Assembly (NCBI RefSeq): GCF_034344865.1
Contig: NZ_CP133774.1
Location: forward strand, 1,054,001-1,118,000
Direction of reading: 5' to 3'
Origin: Pseudomonas sp. 10S4
GTDB taxonomy: Bacteria; Pseudomonadota; Gammaproteobacteria; Pseudomonadales; Pseudomonadaceae
DNA length: 64,000 bases
The notes beneath the pieces were generated by a model that searched no databases, was not told the origin of the DNA, and saw only the letters and a program-made list of their open reading frames with translations. Positions 1-16,283 of this stretch are shown here, one piece after another. Position 1 is the first letter of the stretch. Each line of letters starts with the position of its first letter. The position numbers and the translations under genes are program-made.

Positions 1-2827
<2,827 letters not shown>

Positions 2828-2982
2828 CAGCGTTCCCCAGCTTGGTCACCTGCTTGTTTGGCCCCTCCCGACGGGAGCAGCCAGAAAATCGTGCAAACCC
2901 CATGGTTTGCTCCACCGCATCGGGTGGTTACAGCTCGTTATCAGCACCGACCCAGTCGGCTGCCAGTAACGGAAAAAGGCCG

Positions 2983-3002
2983 GTGGCAAGAGCCACCAGC
3001 CA
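2983..3002 (-). terminator. rplL-rpoB intergenic attenuator hairpin
   Basis: On the minus strand a GC-rich stem (GGCTGGTGGC, loop TCTT, GCCACCGGCC) is followed by five T residues. It lies between the rplL stop and the rpoB start. A partial terminator at this place lowers rpoBC transcription relative to ribosomal protein genes in E. coli; I infer the same role here. Confidence 0.75.
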
Positions 3003-3046
3003 TCAGCCTTTCGCTTAACGCTCGGGCTGGAGGTGCAAGTCGATGC

Positions 3047-3412
3047 TTACTTCAGCTCGACTTTAGCGCCTGCTTCTTCCAGAGTGGCTTTGGCTTTGTC
3101 AGCTGCGTCTTTCGAAACAGCTTCCAGAACCACGCCAGGAGCGCCGTCAACTACAGCCTTGGCTTCTTTCAAGCCCAGACCGGTCAGTTCACGTACTGCC
3201 TTGATCACGTTAACTTTCTTCTCGCCAGCTTCCAGCAGCATGACGTTGAATTCAGTTTGTTCTTCAACAACAGCAGCGACAGCAGCTGGACCAGCGGAAG
3301 CAGCGGCAGCGGAAACGCCGAACTTCTCTTCCATGGCCTTGATCAGCTCAACGATTTCCAGAACGGATTTTTCGCCGATTGCTTCGATGATTTGGTCGTT
3401 AGTCAGAGACAT
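3047..3412 (-). CDS. rplL: 50S ribosomal protein L7/L12
   Basis: Stalk protein of the large ribosomal subunit, which recruits translation GTPases. The product is 121 residues, the usual length. The N-terminal dimerisation domain is followed by an Ala-rich hinge (residues 34-50, [15 protein letters not shown]) and a C-terminal domain with the conserved [20 protein letters not shown] stretch. It lies 80 bases downstream of rplJ and is cotranscribed with it; L10 and L7/L12 form one complex and share L10 autoregulation in studied bacteria. Confidence 0.98.
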   Translation of the reverse strand: MSLTNDQIIEAIGEKSVLEIVELIKAMEEKFGVSAAAASAGPAAVAAVVEEQTEFNVMLLEAGEKKVNVIKAVRELTGLGLKEAKAVVDGAPGVVLEAVSKDAADKAKATLEEAGAKVELK

Positions 3413-3492
3413 GACTATAAATTCCTGTATTGGGGTGACAGCCTACGCGGCCATCGAAATAAACAATAAACGCTGAAAGGAGTGGCTCAGCC

Positions 3493-3993
3493 TTAGGCTG
3501 CAGCAGCTTCTTTCTGGTCGCGAAGAGCCGCCAGAGTACGAGCCAATTTGCTGGTAGCGCCTTGAATCACGCTCATCAGCTGGGAAATGGCTTCGTCACG
3601 GGTCGGCAGGCTTGCCAGTACGTCGATCTGGTTAGCTGCGAGGAACTTGCCCTCGAACGCAGCTGCCTTGATCTCGAACTTATCCTGACCTTTGGCAAAC
3701 TCTTTGAAGATGCGGGCAGCAGCGCCCGGATGTTCTTTGGAGAATGCAATCAAGGTCGGGCCAGTGAACACGTCGTTGAGCACGTCATATTGAGTGCCAG
3801 CAACGGCGCGCTTGAGCAGGGTGTTACGTACAACGCGTACGTAAACGCCAGCTTCACGAGCCTCTTTACGGAGTCCGGTCATAGCGCCTACTGTCACGCC
3901 GCGGGCATCAGCCACAACAGCAGACAGAGCAACTTGGGCAGCCTTGTTGACTTCAGCGACGATGGCCTTCTTGTCTTCAAGTTTAATTGCCAC
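3493..3993 (-). CDS. rplJ: 50S ribosomal protein L10
   Basis: Base of the L7/L12 stalk and autogenous repressor of its own operon. The product is 166 residues, starting [16 protein letters not shown], and contains the conserved [14 protein letters not shown] segment that contacts 23S rRNA. The C-terminal helix, which binds L7/L12 dimers, ends in an Ala-rich tail. It is preceded by a leader of nearly 200 bases after rplA, the expected place for L10 translational control. A good GGAG ribosome-binding site precedes the start (CAGGAGTTTTTCCC). Confidence 0.98.
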   Translation of the reverse strand: MAIKLEDKKAIVAEVNKAAQVALSAVVADARGVTVGAMTGLRKEAREAGVYVRVVRNTLLKRAVAGTQYDVLNDVFTGPTLIAFSKEHPGAAARIFKEFAKGQDKFEIKAAAFEGKFLAANQIDVLASLPTRDEAISQLMSVIQGATSKLARTLAALRDQKEAAAA

Positions 3994-4191
3994 GGGAAAA
4001 ACTCCTGCTTGTTACCGTTTCATCCAACCGGGGCCGGATGTCGTTTTGGTGTCTGATTCGGTAAGGAACCGGGAGCACCATCTGCGTAGGCTTGAGGTTT
4101 AAGACTTGCGTCGCCTACGGTCTTGGATAGCCCCCGCCAGGCAGGGACCCCAATTTTTCAATTGGCGCAATCGCTTGCGCCAATTTTTGTC
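3994..4191 (-). promoter_or_regulatory. rplJL leader region with strong hairpin
   Basis: Non-coding 198 bases between rplA and rplJ. Right after the rplA stop there is a perfect 10-base-pair hairpin (4161-4184, ATTGGCGCAA / TTGCGCCAAT) with no T-run after it on the minus strand, so it may be a processing site rather than a terminator. The rest matches in place and size the L10 autoregulatory leader of other gammaproteobacteria; I did not fold it. Confidence 0.55.
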
Positions 4192-4887
4192 TTACGCTTC
4201 CAGCGAACCTTGGTCGATGACCAGGCCCGGGCCCATGGTGGTGCTCAGGGTAATGCGCTTGACATAAATGCCTTTCGAGGAAGCCGGCTTGATACGCTTC
4301 AGATCAGAGATCAGCGCTTCAACGTTTTCCTTCAGCTTGACGGCATCAAAGCCGACTTTGCCAACGGAGGTGTGAATGATGCCGTTTTTGTCGGTGCGAT
4401 AACGAACCTGACCAGCCTTGGCGTTTTTAACCGCGGTAGCTACGTCCGGGGTTACGGTGCCGACTTTAGGGTTAGGCATCAGGCCACGTGGACCGAGGAT
4501 CTGACCCAACTGACCCACAACGCGCATTGCATCCGGGGATGCGATAACTACGTCATAGTTCAGGTCGCCGCCTTTCATTTCGGCAGCCAGGTCGTCCATA
4601 CCTACACGGTCAGCGCCGGCAGCCAGAGCGGCCTCAGCAGCTGGACCCTGGGTGAACACAGCAACGCGAACAGTCTTGCCAGTGCCGTGTGGCAGCACAG
4701 TAGCGCTACGAACAACCTGGTCGGATTTACGCGGGTCAACACCCAGGTTTACAGCAACGTCAAACGACTCGCTGAACTTGACAGTCGACAACTCAGCCAG
4801 CAGAGCAGCAGCGTCTACAAAGTTGTAGGACTTGCCTGCTTCGATTTTGCCGGCGATAGCCTTTTGACGCTTGGTCAACTTAGCCAT
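4192..4887 (-). CDS. rplA: 50S ribosomal protein L1
   Basis: Forms the mobile L1 stalk at the E site and represses the L11-L1 operon by binding its mRNA. The product is 231 residues, the usual size, beginning [16 protein letters not shown], with the conserved [11 protein letters not shown] motif and the SVGKVGFD region. Its ATG overlaps the rplK stop codon by one base (TAATG), so translation of the two is probably coupled. Confidence 0.98.
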   Translation of the reverse strand: MAKLTKRQKAIAGKIEAGKSYNFVDAAALLAELSTVKFSESFDVAVNLGVDPRKSDQVVRSATVLPHGTGKTVRVAVFTQGPAAEAALAAGADRVGMDDLAAEMKGGDLNYDVVIASPDAMRVVGQLGQILGPRGLMPNPKVGTVTPDVATAVKNAKAGQVRYRTDKNGIIHTSVGKVGFDAVKLKENVEALISDLKRIKPASSKGIYVKRITLSTTMGPGLVIDQGSLEA

Positions 4888-5318
4888 TACACACCCTCCA
4901 CGTTAAGGCCCATGCTACGAGCAGAACCGGCGATAGTACGCACGGCCGCGTCCATATCAGCTGCAGTCAGATCCGCGTTTTTGGTTTTCGCGATTTCTTC
5001 CAGCTGAGCACGGGTAACGGTGCCAACCTTAACGGTGTTCGGACGAGCGGAACCGCTAGTCAGACCAGCAGCTTTCTTCAGCAGAACCGAAGCAGGCGTG
5101 GATTTGGTTTCGAAAGTGAAGCTACGGTCGCTGTAGACAGTGATGATCACTGGAGTCGGCAGACCTGCTTCAATACCCTGAGTACGGGCGTTGTATGCCT
5201 TGCAGAATTCCATGATGTTCACGCCGTGCTGGCCCAGAGCAGGACCAACAGGTGGGCTTGGGTTAGCCTGAGCGGCCTTCACTTGCAGCTTGATGTAAGC
5301 GGTAATCTTCTTGGCCAT
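4887..5318 (-). CDS. rplK: 50S ribosomal protein L11
   Basis: Part of the GTPase-associated centre; it is needed for RelA activation and binds thiostrepton-class antibiotics. I start at the ATG at 5318 ([17 protein letters not shown], 143 residues), because a GGAG ribosome-binding site lies just upstream; an in-frame TTG four codons earlier would overlap that site. The proline-rich [18 protein letters not shown] segment is intact. First gene of the rplKAJL-rpoBC unit, separated from nusG by a terminator. Confidence 0.98.
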   Translation of the reverse strand: MAKKITAYIKLQVKAAQANPSPPVGPALGQHGVNIMEFCKAYNARTQGIEAGLPTPVIITVYSDRSFTFETKSTPASVLLKKAAGLTSGSARPNTVKVGTVTRAQLEEIAKTKNADLTAADMDAAVRTIAGSARSMGLNVEGV

Positions 5319-5390
5319 GAGGCACTCCAATTACGGGTTCGAACGCCTCGAAAGGCTCCCCGGTTACTTGCGCGTTTATCCCAGTGACGA

Positions 5391-5420
5391 CAAAACCCCA
5401 CAGCCTAGGGCTGTGGGGTT
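5391..5420 (-). terminator. Intrinsic terminator downstream of nusG
   Basis: On the minus strand a perfect stem (AACCCCACAGCC / GGCTGTGGGGTT) is followed by TTTTG. It sits just after nusG and before rplK and should end the tuf-secE-nusG transcript. Confidence 0.8.
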
Positions 5421-5435
5421 GGGATGCTTGTTCGG

Positions 5436-5969
5436 CTAGACCTTTTCGACCTGGCTGAACTCTAGCTCTACCGGAGTAGAGCGGCCGAAAATGAGCACTG
5501 CCACTTGGATCCGGCTCTTTTCGTAGTTAACTTCTTCAACCGTGCCGGTAAAATCAGCAAACGGTCCGTCGTTGACACGCACCGACTCACCTGGCTCGAA
5601 GAGCGTCTTCGGCTTCGGCTTGTCGCTACCATCAGCAACACGACGCAGAATCGCTTCTGCCTCTTTATCTGTGATTGGCGCTGGCTTATCAGCAGTACCG
5701 CCGATAAAACCCATCACCCGAGGAGTATCCTTGACCAAGTGCCAAGTCCCCTCATTCATGTCCATCTGAACCAGCACGTAACCTGGGAAGAACTTGCGCT
5801 CGCTTTTGCGTTTCTGGCCATTACGCATTTCAACCACTTCTTCAGTGGGAACCAGAATTTCGCCGAAGCCATCTTCCATGCCAGCCAGCTTTACGCGCTC
5901 CAACAACGAGCGCATGACATGCTTCTCGTAACCGGAGTAAGCATGCACAACGTACCAACGCTTAGCCAC
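5436..5969 (-). CDS. nusG: Transcription termination/antitermination protein NusG
   Basis: Elongation factor that binds RNA polymerase and, through its KOW domain, Rho or S10. The product is 177 residues. The NGN domain starts [18 protein letters not shown] and includes [14 protein letters not shown] and [10 protein letters not shown]. The C-terminal KOW domain contains [21 protein letters not shown]. It follows secE by 9 bases and belongs to the secE-nusG pair found in most bacteria. Confidence 0.98.
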   Translation of the reverse strand: MAKRWYVVHAYSGYEKHVMRSLLERVKLAGMEDGFGEILVPTEEVVEMRNGQKRKSERKFFPGYVLVQMDMNEGTWHLVKDTPRVMGFIGGTADKPAPITDKEAEAILRRVADGSDKPKPKTLFEPGESVRVNDGPFADFTGTVEEVNYEKSRIQVAVLIFGRSTPVELEFSQVEKV

Positions 5970-5978
5970 GGGACACCC

Positions 5979-6347
5979 TTAGCCGACAATCAAGGAAACA
6001 AGCCAGCCGAGGAGGGAATCAAGCCCCCACAACAGCAACGCCATAACCAGAACAACAGCCACAACAATCAACGTGGTCTGCGTGGTTTCTTGGCGAGTTG
6101 GCCATACGACTTTACGAATCTCGGTGCGAGCTTCCTTAACCAGTACAAAGAAAGACTTGCCCTTGACAGTCTGCAGGCCTACAAAGGCAGCTACAGCAGC
6201 AATGGCGAGCAAAGCAAGTACGCGGTACAGGATCGGCGAAGCAGAGTAATACTGATTGCCAACAACGCCAACAACCACCAAAGCGACTACTACTAGCCAC
6301 TTGAGCAGATCGAAGCGAGAGCCTTGAGCTTCAGCTTTAGGAGTCAT
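5979..6347 (-). CDS. secE: Preprotein translocase subunit SecE
   Basis: Inner-membrane subunit of the SecYEG channel. The product is 122 residues with three hydrophobic segments (about residues 14-33, 36-60 and 90-118), the long form typical of gammaproteobacteria. The conserved SecE core is VKEARTEIRKVVWPTRQETTQTT just before the last transmembrane helix, seen here as KVVWPTRQE. Upstream lies tRNA-Trp, downstream nusG. Confidence 0.97.
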   Translation of the reverse strand: MTPKAEAQGSRFDLLKWLVVVALVVVGVVGNQYYSASPILYRVLALLAIAAVAAFVGLQTVKGKSFFVLVKEARTEIRKVVWPTRQETTQTTLIVVAVVLVMALLLWGLDSLLGWLVSLIVG

Positions 6348-6392
6348 CTATGAAGATCCTGTGAAAAGAAAGCCAGACACACCAAGTGAATC

Positions 6393-6468
6393 TGGCAGGT
6401 CAGGAGGGAATCGAACCCCCAACCTACGGTTTTGGAGACCGTCGCTCTGCCAATTGAGCTACTGACCT
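6393..6468 (-). tRNA. tRNA-Trp (CCA)
   Basis: Complete 76-base cloverleaf with encoded 3' CCA. The acceptor stem is AGGTCAG / CTGACCT and the anticodon loop CTCCAAA gives anticodon CCA. It lies between tuf and secE, the usual site in Pseudomonas. Confidence 0.97.
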
Positions 6469-6500
6469 AAAACAAAATCAGGCCGACCATTATGCCGGCC
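6469..6500 (-). terminator. Terminator-like hairpin after tuf
   Basis: On the minus strand a GGCCG...CGGCC stem is followed by TGATTTTGTTTT, 22 bases past the tuf stop and before tRNA-Trp. The stem is short, so it may only partly terminate. Confidence 0.5.
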
Positions 6501-6521
6501 CGAAAAAGACATTACAACAAT

Positions 6522-7715
6522 TTACTCGATGACTTTGGCTACGACACCAGCGCCGACGGTACGACCGCCCTCACGGATAGCGAAACGAAGACCATCTTCC
6601 ATCGCGATGGTTTTGATCAGGGTGACAGTCATTTGAACGTTGTCACCCGGCATCACCATCTCAACACCTTCTGGCAATTCACAGTTACCAGTCACATCCG
6701 TAGTACGGAAGTAAAACTGCGGACGGTAACCCTTGAAGAATGGCGTGTGACGACCACCCTCTTCCTTGCTCAGAACATAAACCTCTGCTGTGAACTTGGT
6801 GTGAGGCTTGACAGTACCCGGCTTGACCAAAACCTGGCCACGCTCAACATCATCACGCTTGGTACCACGAAGCAAAACACCGCAGTTCTCGCCAGCACGA
6901 CCTTCGTCGAGCAGCTTGCGGAACATTTCAACACCAGTACAAGTAGTTTTGACAGTGTCACGAAGACCAACAATCTCAACTTCTTCCTGAATGCGGACAA
7001 TGCCACGCTCAACACGACCAGTCACAACAGTACCGCGACCGGAGATCGAGAAAACATCCTCGATCGGCATCAGGAACGGCTTATCAATAGCACGCTCAGG
7101 CTGCGGAATGTAGCTATCCAGAGTCTCAACCAACTTCTTGACGGCAGTCGTGCCCATCTCGTTGTCGTCTTGACCGTTCAACGCCATCAGCGCAGAACCA
7201 ATGATGATCGGAGTGTCATCACCTGGGAAATCATAAGTGCTCAGCAGATCGCGCACTTCCATCTCAACCAGCTCTAGCAGCTCCGCATCATCAACCATGT
7301 CAGCCTTGTTCAGGAAGACAACGATGTACGGAACGCCAACCTGGCGAGACAAAAGGATGTGCTCACGAGTTTGCGGCATCGGACCATCAGCGGCCGAGCA
7401 AACCAGAATCGCACCATCCATCTGAGCAGCACCGGTAATCATGTTTTTTACGTAGTCGGCGTGACCTGGACAGTCAACGTGTGCGTAGTGACGCACGGCC
7501 GAATCATACTCAACGTGAGCGGTGTTGATGGTGATACCACGAGCTTTTTCTTCTGGGGCGCTATCGATCTTGTCGAAGTCGACCTTTGCCGAACCGAAAA
7601 CCTCGGAGCAGACACGGGTCAGCGCAGCGGTCAAAGTAGTTTTACCGTGGTCGACGTGACCAATGGTGCCTACGTTAACGTGCGGCTTATTACGTTCGAA
7701 CTTTTCCTTAGCCAT
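6522..7715 (-). CDS. tuf: Elongation factor Tu
   Basis: GTPase that carries aminoacyl-tRNA to the ribosome. The product is 397 residues from the ATG at 7715 ([20 protein letters not shown]). G1 motif GHVDHGKT, G3 motif DCPGHADYV and G4 motif NKAD are all present, with beta-barrel domains 2 and 3 following. The open frame runs further upstream through tRNA-Thr, which is not coding. It lies in the usual tRNA-Thr/tuf/tRNA-Trp arrangement. A second tuf copy is usual in Pseudomonas but is not in this window. Confidence 0.98.
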   Translation of the reverse strand: MAKEKFERNKPHVNVGTIGHVDHGKTTLTAALTRVCSEVFGSAKVDFDKIDSAPEEKARGITINTAHVEYDSAVRHYAHVDCPGHADYVKNMITGAAQMDGAILVCSAADGPMPQTREHILLSRQVGVPYIVVFLNKADMVDDAELLELVEMEVRDLLSTYDFPGDDTPIIIGSALMALNGQDDNEMGTTAVKKLVETLDSYIPQPERAIDKPFLMPIEDVFSISGRGTVVTGRVERGIVRIQEEVEIVGLRDTVKTTCTGVEMFRKLLDEGRAGENCGVLLRGTKRDDVERGQVLVKPGTVKPHTKFTAEVYVLSKEEGGRHTPFFKGYRPQFYFRTTDVTGNCELPEGVEMVMPGDNVQMTVTLIKTIAMEDGLRFAIREGGRTVGAGVVAKVIE

Positions 7716-7799
7716 CGAAGCAACTCCCAGCAGAAGAATTGAGCAAGTAACATCAGCCATTAAAACAAAGGCAGATATTTTCATATCTGCCTTGTTATA

Positions 7800-7875
7800 T
7801 GGAGCTCTTGAGCGGATTTGAACCGCTGACCTCACCCTTACCAAGGGTGTGCTCTACCAACTGAGCTACAAGAGC
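7800..7875 (-). tRNA. tRNA-Thr (GGT)
   Basis: A 76-base cloverleaf with encoded CCA. Acceptor stem GCTCTTG / CAAGAGC; the anticodon loop gives GGT. First upstream neighbour of tuf. Confidence 0.97.
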
Positions 7876-7901
7876 GTAACACTGTGCAGGACCTGCAAAC
7901 T

Positions 7902-7975
<74 letters not shown>

Positions 7976-7999
7976 GGAGCTTGCAGCTCTCGCTAAAAA

Positions 8000-8084
<85 letters not shown>

Positions 8085-8097
8085 TAAGCGAGCCGGC

Positions 8098-8125
8098 ATT
8101 CTATATCATGCCAGCCTTCTGTCAA
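8098..8125 (-). promoter_or_regulatory. Sigma-70 promoter of the tRNA-tuf operon
   Basis: On the minus strand TTGACA (8120-8125) and TAGAAT (8098-8103) are separated by 16 bases, with a GC-rich discriminator (GCCGGCTCGC) before tRNA-Tyr. The layout is the same as in the rrn promoters at 15929-16268. Confidence 0.8.
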
Positions 8126-8227
8126 GCATTTTCTCATTAAAAACCTGAGGTTAGCTGCGTTGACACCGCTTTTGCACTGTTTACCGTTAAAGGTGTTCAC
8201 TGCGAAGCGGGCGCCATTCTATGCAAA

Positions 8228-8668
8228 CTATTCGACGGGTGCAACCCCCTCGCACTGCATTATTTTATGTTTTAACTCATTGAATTCTTTGGAAAGGTTT
8301 TGCAGTTTCGAGTCATCCAGTAAACGCCGGCCTTCGGGTGCAACACGAAGCCAAAATCCCCCTGATTCAGGGGAGTCCTTTGGCAAGGACTGAACCCTTA
8401 TATCCATACCGCTCAACCGGCGCTCGATAGCCTGTGCTGTCTCCTGTCGAGCAACGCCTCCGACATAGAGACAATCAGTATCCCCCTGGAGGGGCTTTGC
8501 CTTATCTCGAGCGGATTCAGTCGTCTCACTTAACAGGCGAATGTCCTGCTGAGAACCTCGATACAAGCTCAAAGGCGTCACATCCTTCGCACGAAGGGGC
8601 GCCTCTTGTTGATGCCAGACGTAATAAAACACATTGAGCACAAGTAACAGCAGAAACAACCAACGCAT
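8228..8668 (-). CDS. Small membrane-anchored SPOR-like protein
   Basis: A 146-residue protein with an N-terminal transmembrane helix (MRWLFLLLLVLNVFYYVW) and a soluble, probably periplasmic, part. The region from about residue 66 (DCLYVGGVARQETAQAIERR) resembles a SPOR fold, which in other proteins binds denuded septal peptidoglycan; this assignment is tentative. I chose the ATG at 8668 because a GAGG ribosome-binding site overlaps the coaX stop codon just upstream. It follows coaX, as in other Pseudomonas genomes, and is probably cotranscribed with birA-coaX. Confidence 0.8.
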   Translation of the reverse strand: MRWLFLLLLVLNVFYYVWHQQEAPLRAKDVTPLSLYRGSQQDIRLLSETTESARDKAKPLQGDTDCLYVGGVARQETAQAIERRLSGMDIRVQSLPKDSPESGGFWLRVAPEGRRLLDDSKLQNLSKEFNELKHKIMQCEGVAPVE

Positions 8669-8676
8669 AAGAAACC

Positions 8677-9429
8677 TCAGGGCAAAGGACAAGCCATAGC
8701 CAAGCCTACAAACACCAGATCGGGAACCACCCTGGCCTCAGGCACGATCTCGGAGACTAGGTCGGCATCACCACCAGTGAGAAATACAGTAAAACTTTCC
8801 CCCCAATAGCTACGCGCCAACTGTAGCTGCGTCAGGACAAATCCTCTGAGCATCAAGGAGCAACCCCTTTCAACAGCTTCAACGGTTGTGCGACCAGGTA
8901 CAAGACTTTCCAGCGCTCGCTCAGCCGCAACATCCCCGTAGCGAATCCGACGCGTATGGGTGCGCAGTTGGTTGCGCATCAAAGGCATTCCGGGACAAAT
9001 GAACCCGCCTAAATGCTCTCCATCGCGAGCTATAAAGTCCGCCGTGACAGCCGTACCGAAATCCAGCACGAGGCATGCGCCGGAGGCGAGATGAAACCCT
9101 CCAAGCATCGCTAGCCAGCGGTCGAGACCAAGCTTTTCGTGATCTTCGTACCCGTTACGAACCCCAGACATCTCGCGAGCAGGCGCAGCGCATGTCACAG
9201 ACACCCCAAAAGCCCCTGTCAAAAGGGAGATCAGGCTGGTGGTTTCTTCAGCAGTCCTGACACTTACCAATCGACAATGCCTGAGAGCCGACACACCAAA
9301 TTTTTTCAGACCCTCCAACAATGCGAGATCCGAGTCGACGACCCCTTCTGCAACTACGAGCCGGACGTCCGCGCCGAGTACTCGCCACTTGATAAAGCTG
9401 TTGCCACAATCGAGCTCAAGAATCATCAC
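8677..9429 (-). CDS. coaX: Type III pantothenate kinase
   Basis: Catalyses ATP-dependent phosphorylation of pantothenate, the first step of coenzyme A synthesis. The 250-residue product starts [16 protein letters not shown], with the phosphate-binding DCGNSFIKW motif of the ASKHA kinase family. [14 protein letters not shown] and the [13 protein letters not shown] region are also typical. The start overlaps the end of birA by 14 bases, the standard birA-coaX operon. CoaX replaces CoaA in Pseudomonas. Confidence 0.95.
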   Translation of the reverse strand: MMILELDCGNSFIKWRVLGADVRLVVAEGVVDSDLALLEGLKKFGVSALRHCRLVSVRTAEETTSLISLLTGAFGVSVTCAAPAREMSGVRNGYEDHEKLGLDRWLAMLGGFHLASGACLVLDFGTAVTADFIARDGEHLGGFICPGMPLMRNQLRTHTRRIRYGDVAAERALESLVPGRTTVEAVERGCSLMLRGFVLTQLQLARSYWGESFTVFLTGGDADLVSEIVPEARVVPDLVFVGLAMACPLP

Positions 9430-10374
9430 GCAACCTCAAACTGAGCTCGCCACCGCTAAATACTTTTTCCACACCATCCACCTTCAAGCGCAGAGCACCC
9501 TGACTATCGATACCTACTACAACGCCATCTATCTGGTTAACGCCTGCGATCAAAGAGACGGCTCGCCCTTGCCATAGATGGTTCTGCTCCCACTCAGCAT
9601 GAATGGCGGAAAAACCACCGCGCTGATGACGCCCCAGGTAATCCTGTAGCACCAATCCAAGCTCTTTCACCAAGCGATTACGATCAAATACCCGGCCAGA
9701 TTCAAGACGCATGGAGGTCCACTGCTGATCAACCTCATCGGCCGCCTGCATGTTTACATTGATTCCAACCCCCAACACCACATGACACACATCAGCGGGA
9801 TCCCCCACCAACTCGAGCAGTATGCCGGCGATCTTTTTTGGCCAACAAGAAGATCATTAGGCCACTTCAACCCCACACCCGCGACGCCCTGCTCCCGCAA
9901 GGCGCGCATCACCGCAAGCCCCACCACCAAGCTCAAACCTTCCAGCTGCCGCATTCCACCTTCAATGCGCAGCACCAGGCTGTAATAAAGGTTTTCTGCA
10001 AATGGACTCACCCATTTTCGCCCCCGCCTACCGCGCCCGGCAGTCTGTCGCTCTGCAAGCACCAGGAAAGGCGCAGCCTGCCCTCGCTCGATAGCACGCA
10101 AGGCTTCTGCATTAGTAGAGTCAATAGAATCGAAGACTTCGACAGGCCAACCACAGGCAGACGATTTGCCATTTATCTCAGCGGGATCAAGCAGCATCAA
10201 TGGAGCAGCCAATTGATAGCCACGACCACGCACAGCATGGATAGGCAAGCCCAACTCAGCCTCTAAATGCTGAAGTTGCTTCCATACAGCACTACGACTG
10301 ATACCCAGGGCAACACCCAAGGCCTGACCTGAATGGAATCGACCATCCTTTAGAAGCTTTAACAACGTCAGCAT
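9416..10374 (-). CDS. birA: Biotin--protein ligase / biotin operon repressor BirA (frame broken by one base)
   Basis: Activates biotin and attaches it to the biotin carrier protein; the N-terminal winged helix represses biotin genes. Residues 1-60 form the HTH ([20 protein letters not shown]). The ligase core has the ATP/biotin loop GRGRRGRKW and [10 protein letters not shown]. Directly after VGQK the frame is lost at an A6 run (T6 on the plus strand, 9834-9839). With seven A residues it reads [17 protein letters not shown] and continues to the end at 9416 through the C-terminal SH3-like domain. A one-base deletion in a homopolymer of an essential gene is most likely a sequencing error; slippage on A6 is a remote alternative. 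Confidence 0.9.
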
Positions 10375-10460
10375 GCAAGTCTCGCCTCACAATGAGGCCC
10401 GAATAATAGCCATGCCCCGAGCCGTTGCATAGAAACCATAGAGGTCGGATTTTTCTTCGG

Positions 10461-10500
10461 GCAAAACAAAACCCCTACCTGCATACGCAGATAGGGGTTT
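10461..10500 (-). terminator. Intrinsic terminator of the rRNA operon
   Basis: On the minus strand AAACCCCTATCTGC and GCAGGTAGGGGTTT pair around a short loop and are followed by TTTTGTTTT. It lies just downstream of 5S rRNA. Confidence 0.9.
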
Positions 10501-10511
10501 CGGAATTTAAT

Positions 10512-10627
10512 CTTGACGATGACCTACTCTCACATGGGGAAACCCCACACTACCATCGGCGATGCATCGTTTCACTGCTGAGTTCGGGATGGGATCAGGT
10601 GGTTCCAATGCTCTATGGTCGTCAAGA
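10512..10627 (-). rRNA. rrf: 5S ribosomal RNA
   Basis: About 116 bases. The two ends pair (TTGACGA at the 5' end, TCGTCAA at the 3' end) and the conserved CCCATCCCGAACTCAG loop is present. Ends are within a few bases. The 175-base spacer to 23S holds no gene that I can see. Confidence 0.95.
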
Positions 10628-10802
10628 AATTCGGTAGCCAGGTCGTTCTCCTTACGGAGTACGCTCCAGCGAATGGGTATGTGATAGATCTCGGTGTTTT
10701 GTGAGTGTCTCGAACTTTCGGTTCGTTTCGTCTTCACACACCGCAATCTGGTGCTCTTTCGCTTTTCAGCTCGAAGCAAGCAAATTGCTTGGGTGTTATA
10801 TG

Positions 10803-13698
<2,896 letters not shown>

Positions 13699-13832
13699 CA
13701 TATAACCCCAAGCAATCTGGTTATACTGTGAAGACGACATTCGCCGAAAATTCGCAATTACTCACAAACTTTACCTTAGCCTGATCCGTTACCAGTGAAA
13801 GTAACGTCCAGTCTATCTTTCTATCACATACC

Positions 13833-13849
13833 CAAATTTTTAAAGAACG
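13833..13849 (-). promoter_or_regulatory. boxA antitermination site in the 16S-23S spacer
   Basis: On the minus strand GTTCTTTAAAAATTTGG, matching the boxA-like element found before 23S in gammaproteobacterial rRNA spacers. It should load the NusB/S10 antitermination complex. The remaining spacer, 13700-13933, has no other feature I can support. Confidence 0.65.
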
Positions 13850-13933
13850 ATCTAATCAAAGACTAGAAATCAACATTCACCATCACCAGGATGGAATGCT
13901 CATTTCTAAGCTTTCAACAAACAGAAGCAGTAG

Positions 13934-14009
13934 TGGTGGAGCCAAACGGGATCGAACCGTTGACCTCCTGCGTGCAAGGCAGGCGCTCTCCCAGCTGAGC
14001 TATGGCCCC
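13934..14009 (-). tRNA. tRNA-Ala (TGC)
   Basis: A 76-base cloverleaf with encoded CCA in the 16S-23S spacer. Acceptor stem GGGGCCA / TGGCTCC; anticodon TGC. Confidence 0.98.
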
Positions 14010-14041
14010 ATATTTCTACAGGTGTCCCACACAAGCAAAAT

Positions 14042-14118
<77 letters not shown>

Positions 14119-14201
14119 AATTTCGGGCTGCTTCTTTATCGTCTTCTTCAATGAATCAAGCAATTCGTGTGGGAACTTATGGAGCAGCTGATGTCGTCGA
14201 T

Positions 14202-15731
<1,530 letters not shown>

Positions 15732-15881
15732 AAACATCTTTGGGTTTTTAAGAAACCCTAAACTTGGCTCAGCAATCGTTGGTTACATCTTTGATTTCTC
15801 GCGGAGTAACTTGTGATGCTGATAATCTTGTTGACTATCAGTCTGACTCCACAAGCACCCACACGAATTGCTTGATTCAGT

Positions 15882-15892
15882 TGTTAAAGAGC
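15882..15892 (-). promoter_or_regulatory. boxA antitermination site in the rrn leader
   Basis: On the minus strand GCTCTTTAACA, identical to the core boxA of E. coli rrn leaders, between promoter P3 and the start of 16S. Confidence 0.85.
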
Positions 15893-15928
15893 GGTTGGTT
15901 AAGATCTTTCGTCTCAACCGAGGCGCGC

Positions 15929-15956
15929 ATTCTACAGCAGCCTCTGTCACTGTCAA
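15929..15956 (-). promoter_or_regulatory. rrn promoter P3 (nearest to 16S)
   Basis: On the minus strand TTGACA (15951-15956), a 16-base spacer and TAGAAT (15929-15934), then a GC-rich discriminator (GCGCGCC) typical of stringently controlled promoters. Confidence 0.85.
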
Positions 15957-16037
15957 GCGGTTATTTTCAGAAGTTTTCAAAGTTTCCTTTGCAACTTCAA
16001 CCACTTGCGCTTCCGATCTCTCGTTAGCGGGAGGCGA

Positions 16038-16065
16038 ATTCTACAGCGTTACTCGCTGCTGTCAA
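16038..16065 (-). promoter_or_regulatory. rrn promoter P2
   Basis: On the minus strand TTGACA (16060-16065), a 16-base spacer and TAGAAT (16038-16043), with a TCGCCTCCCG discriminator. Boxes and spacing are the same as in P3, 109 bases downstream. Confidence 0.85.
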
Positions 16066-16240
16066 CACCTCTTTTCCGCTACTTTCGACCGAGAAGATCG
16101 AACCGTTAATAGAGCCCTACAACACCGCTCTACCAACTCCTTCTGGGCTTCGATGACCTGAAGCAACTCGCTGTCGAAAACCGCATAACTCTTTGTTTAC
16201 CAAGGAGTTTTCCGCTTCGACTGCGCCGGAAGTGGGGCGA

Positions 16241-16268
16241 ATTATAGACTTCCAGAATCTGCCGTCAA
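16241..16268 (-). promoter_or_regulatory. rrn promoter P1 (farthest from 16S)
   Basis: On the minus strand TTGACG (16263-16268), a 16-base spacer and TATAAT (16241-16246), followed by TCGCCCC. It begins only 15 bases after the tyrS stop. The gene-free stretch 15732-16283 therefore holds three promoters and the leader boxA. Confidence 0.8.
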
Positions 16269-16283
16269 GCCCTGATTTCAGCT

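Noticed and set aside
4161..4184. Hairpin after rplA considered as a plus-strand terminator
   Set aside because: It has a T-run only on the plus strand, where no gene ends; on the transcribed strand it lacks one, so I describe it only as part of the rplJ leader.
7716..7844. Upstream extension of EF-Tu
   Set aside because: It would translate part of tRNA-Thr; EF-Tu is 397 residues from the ATG at 7715.
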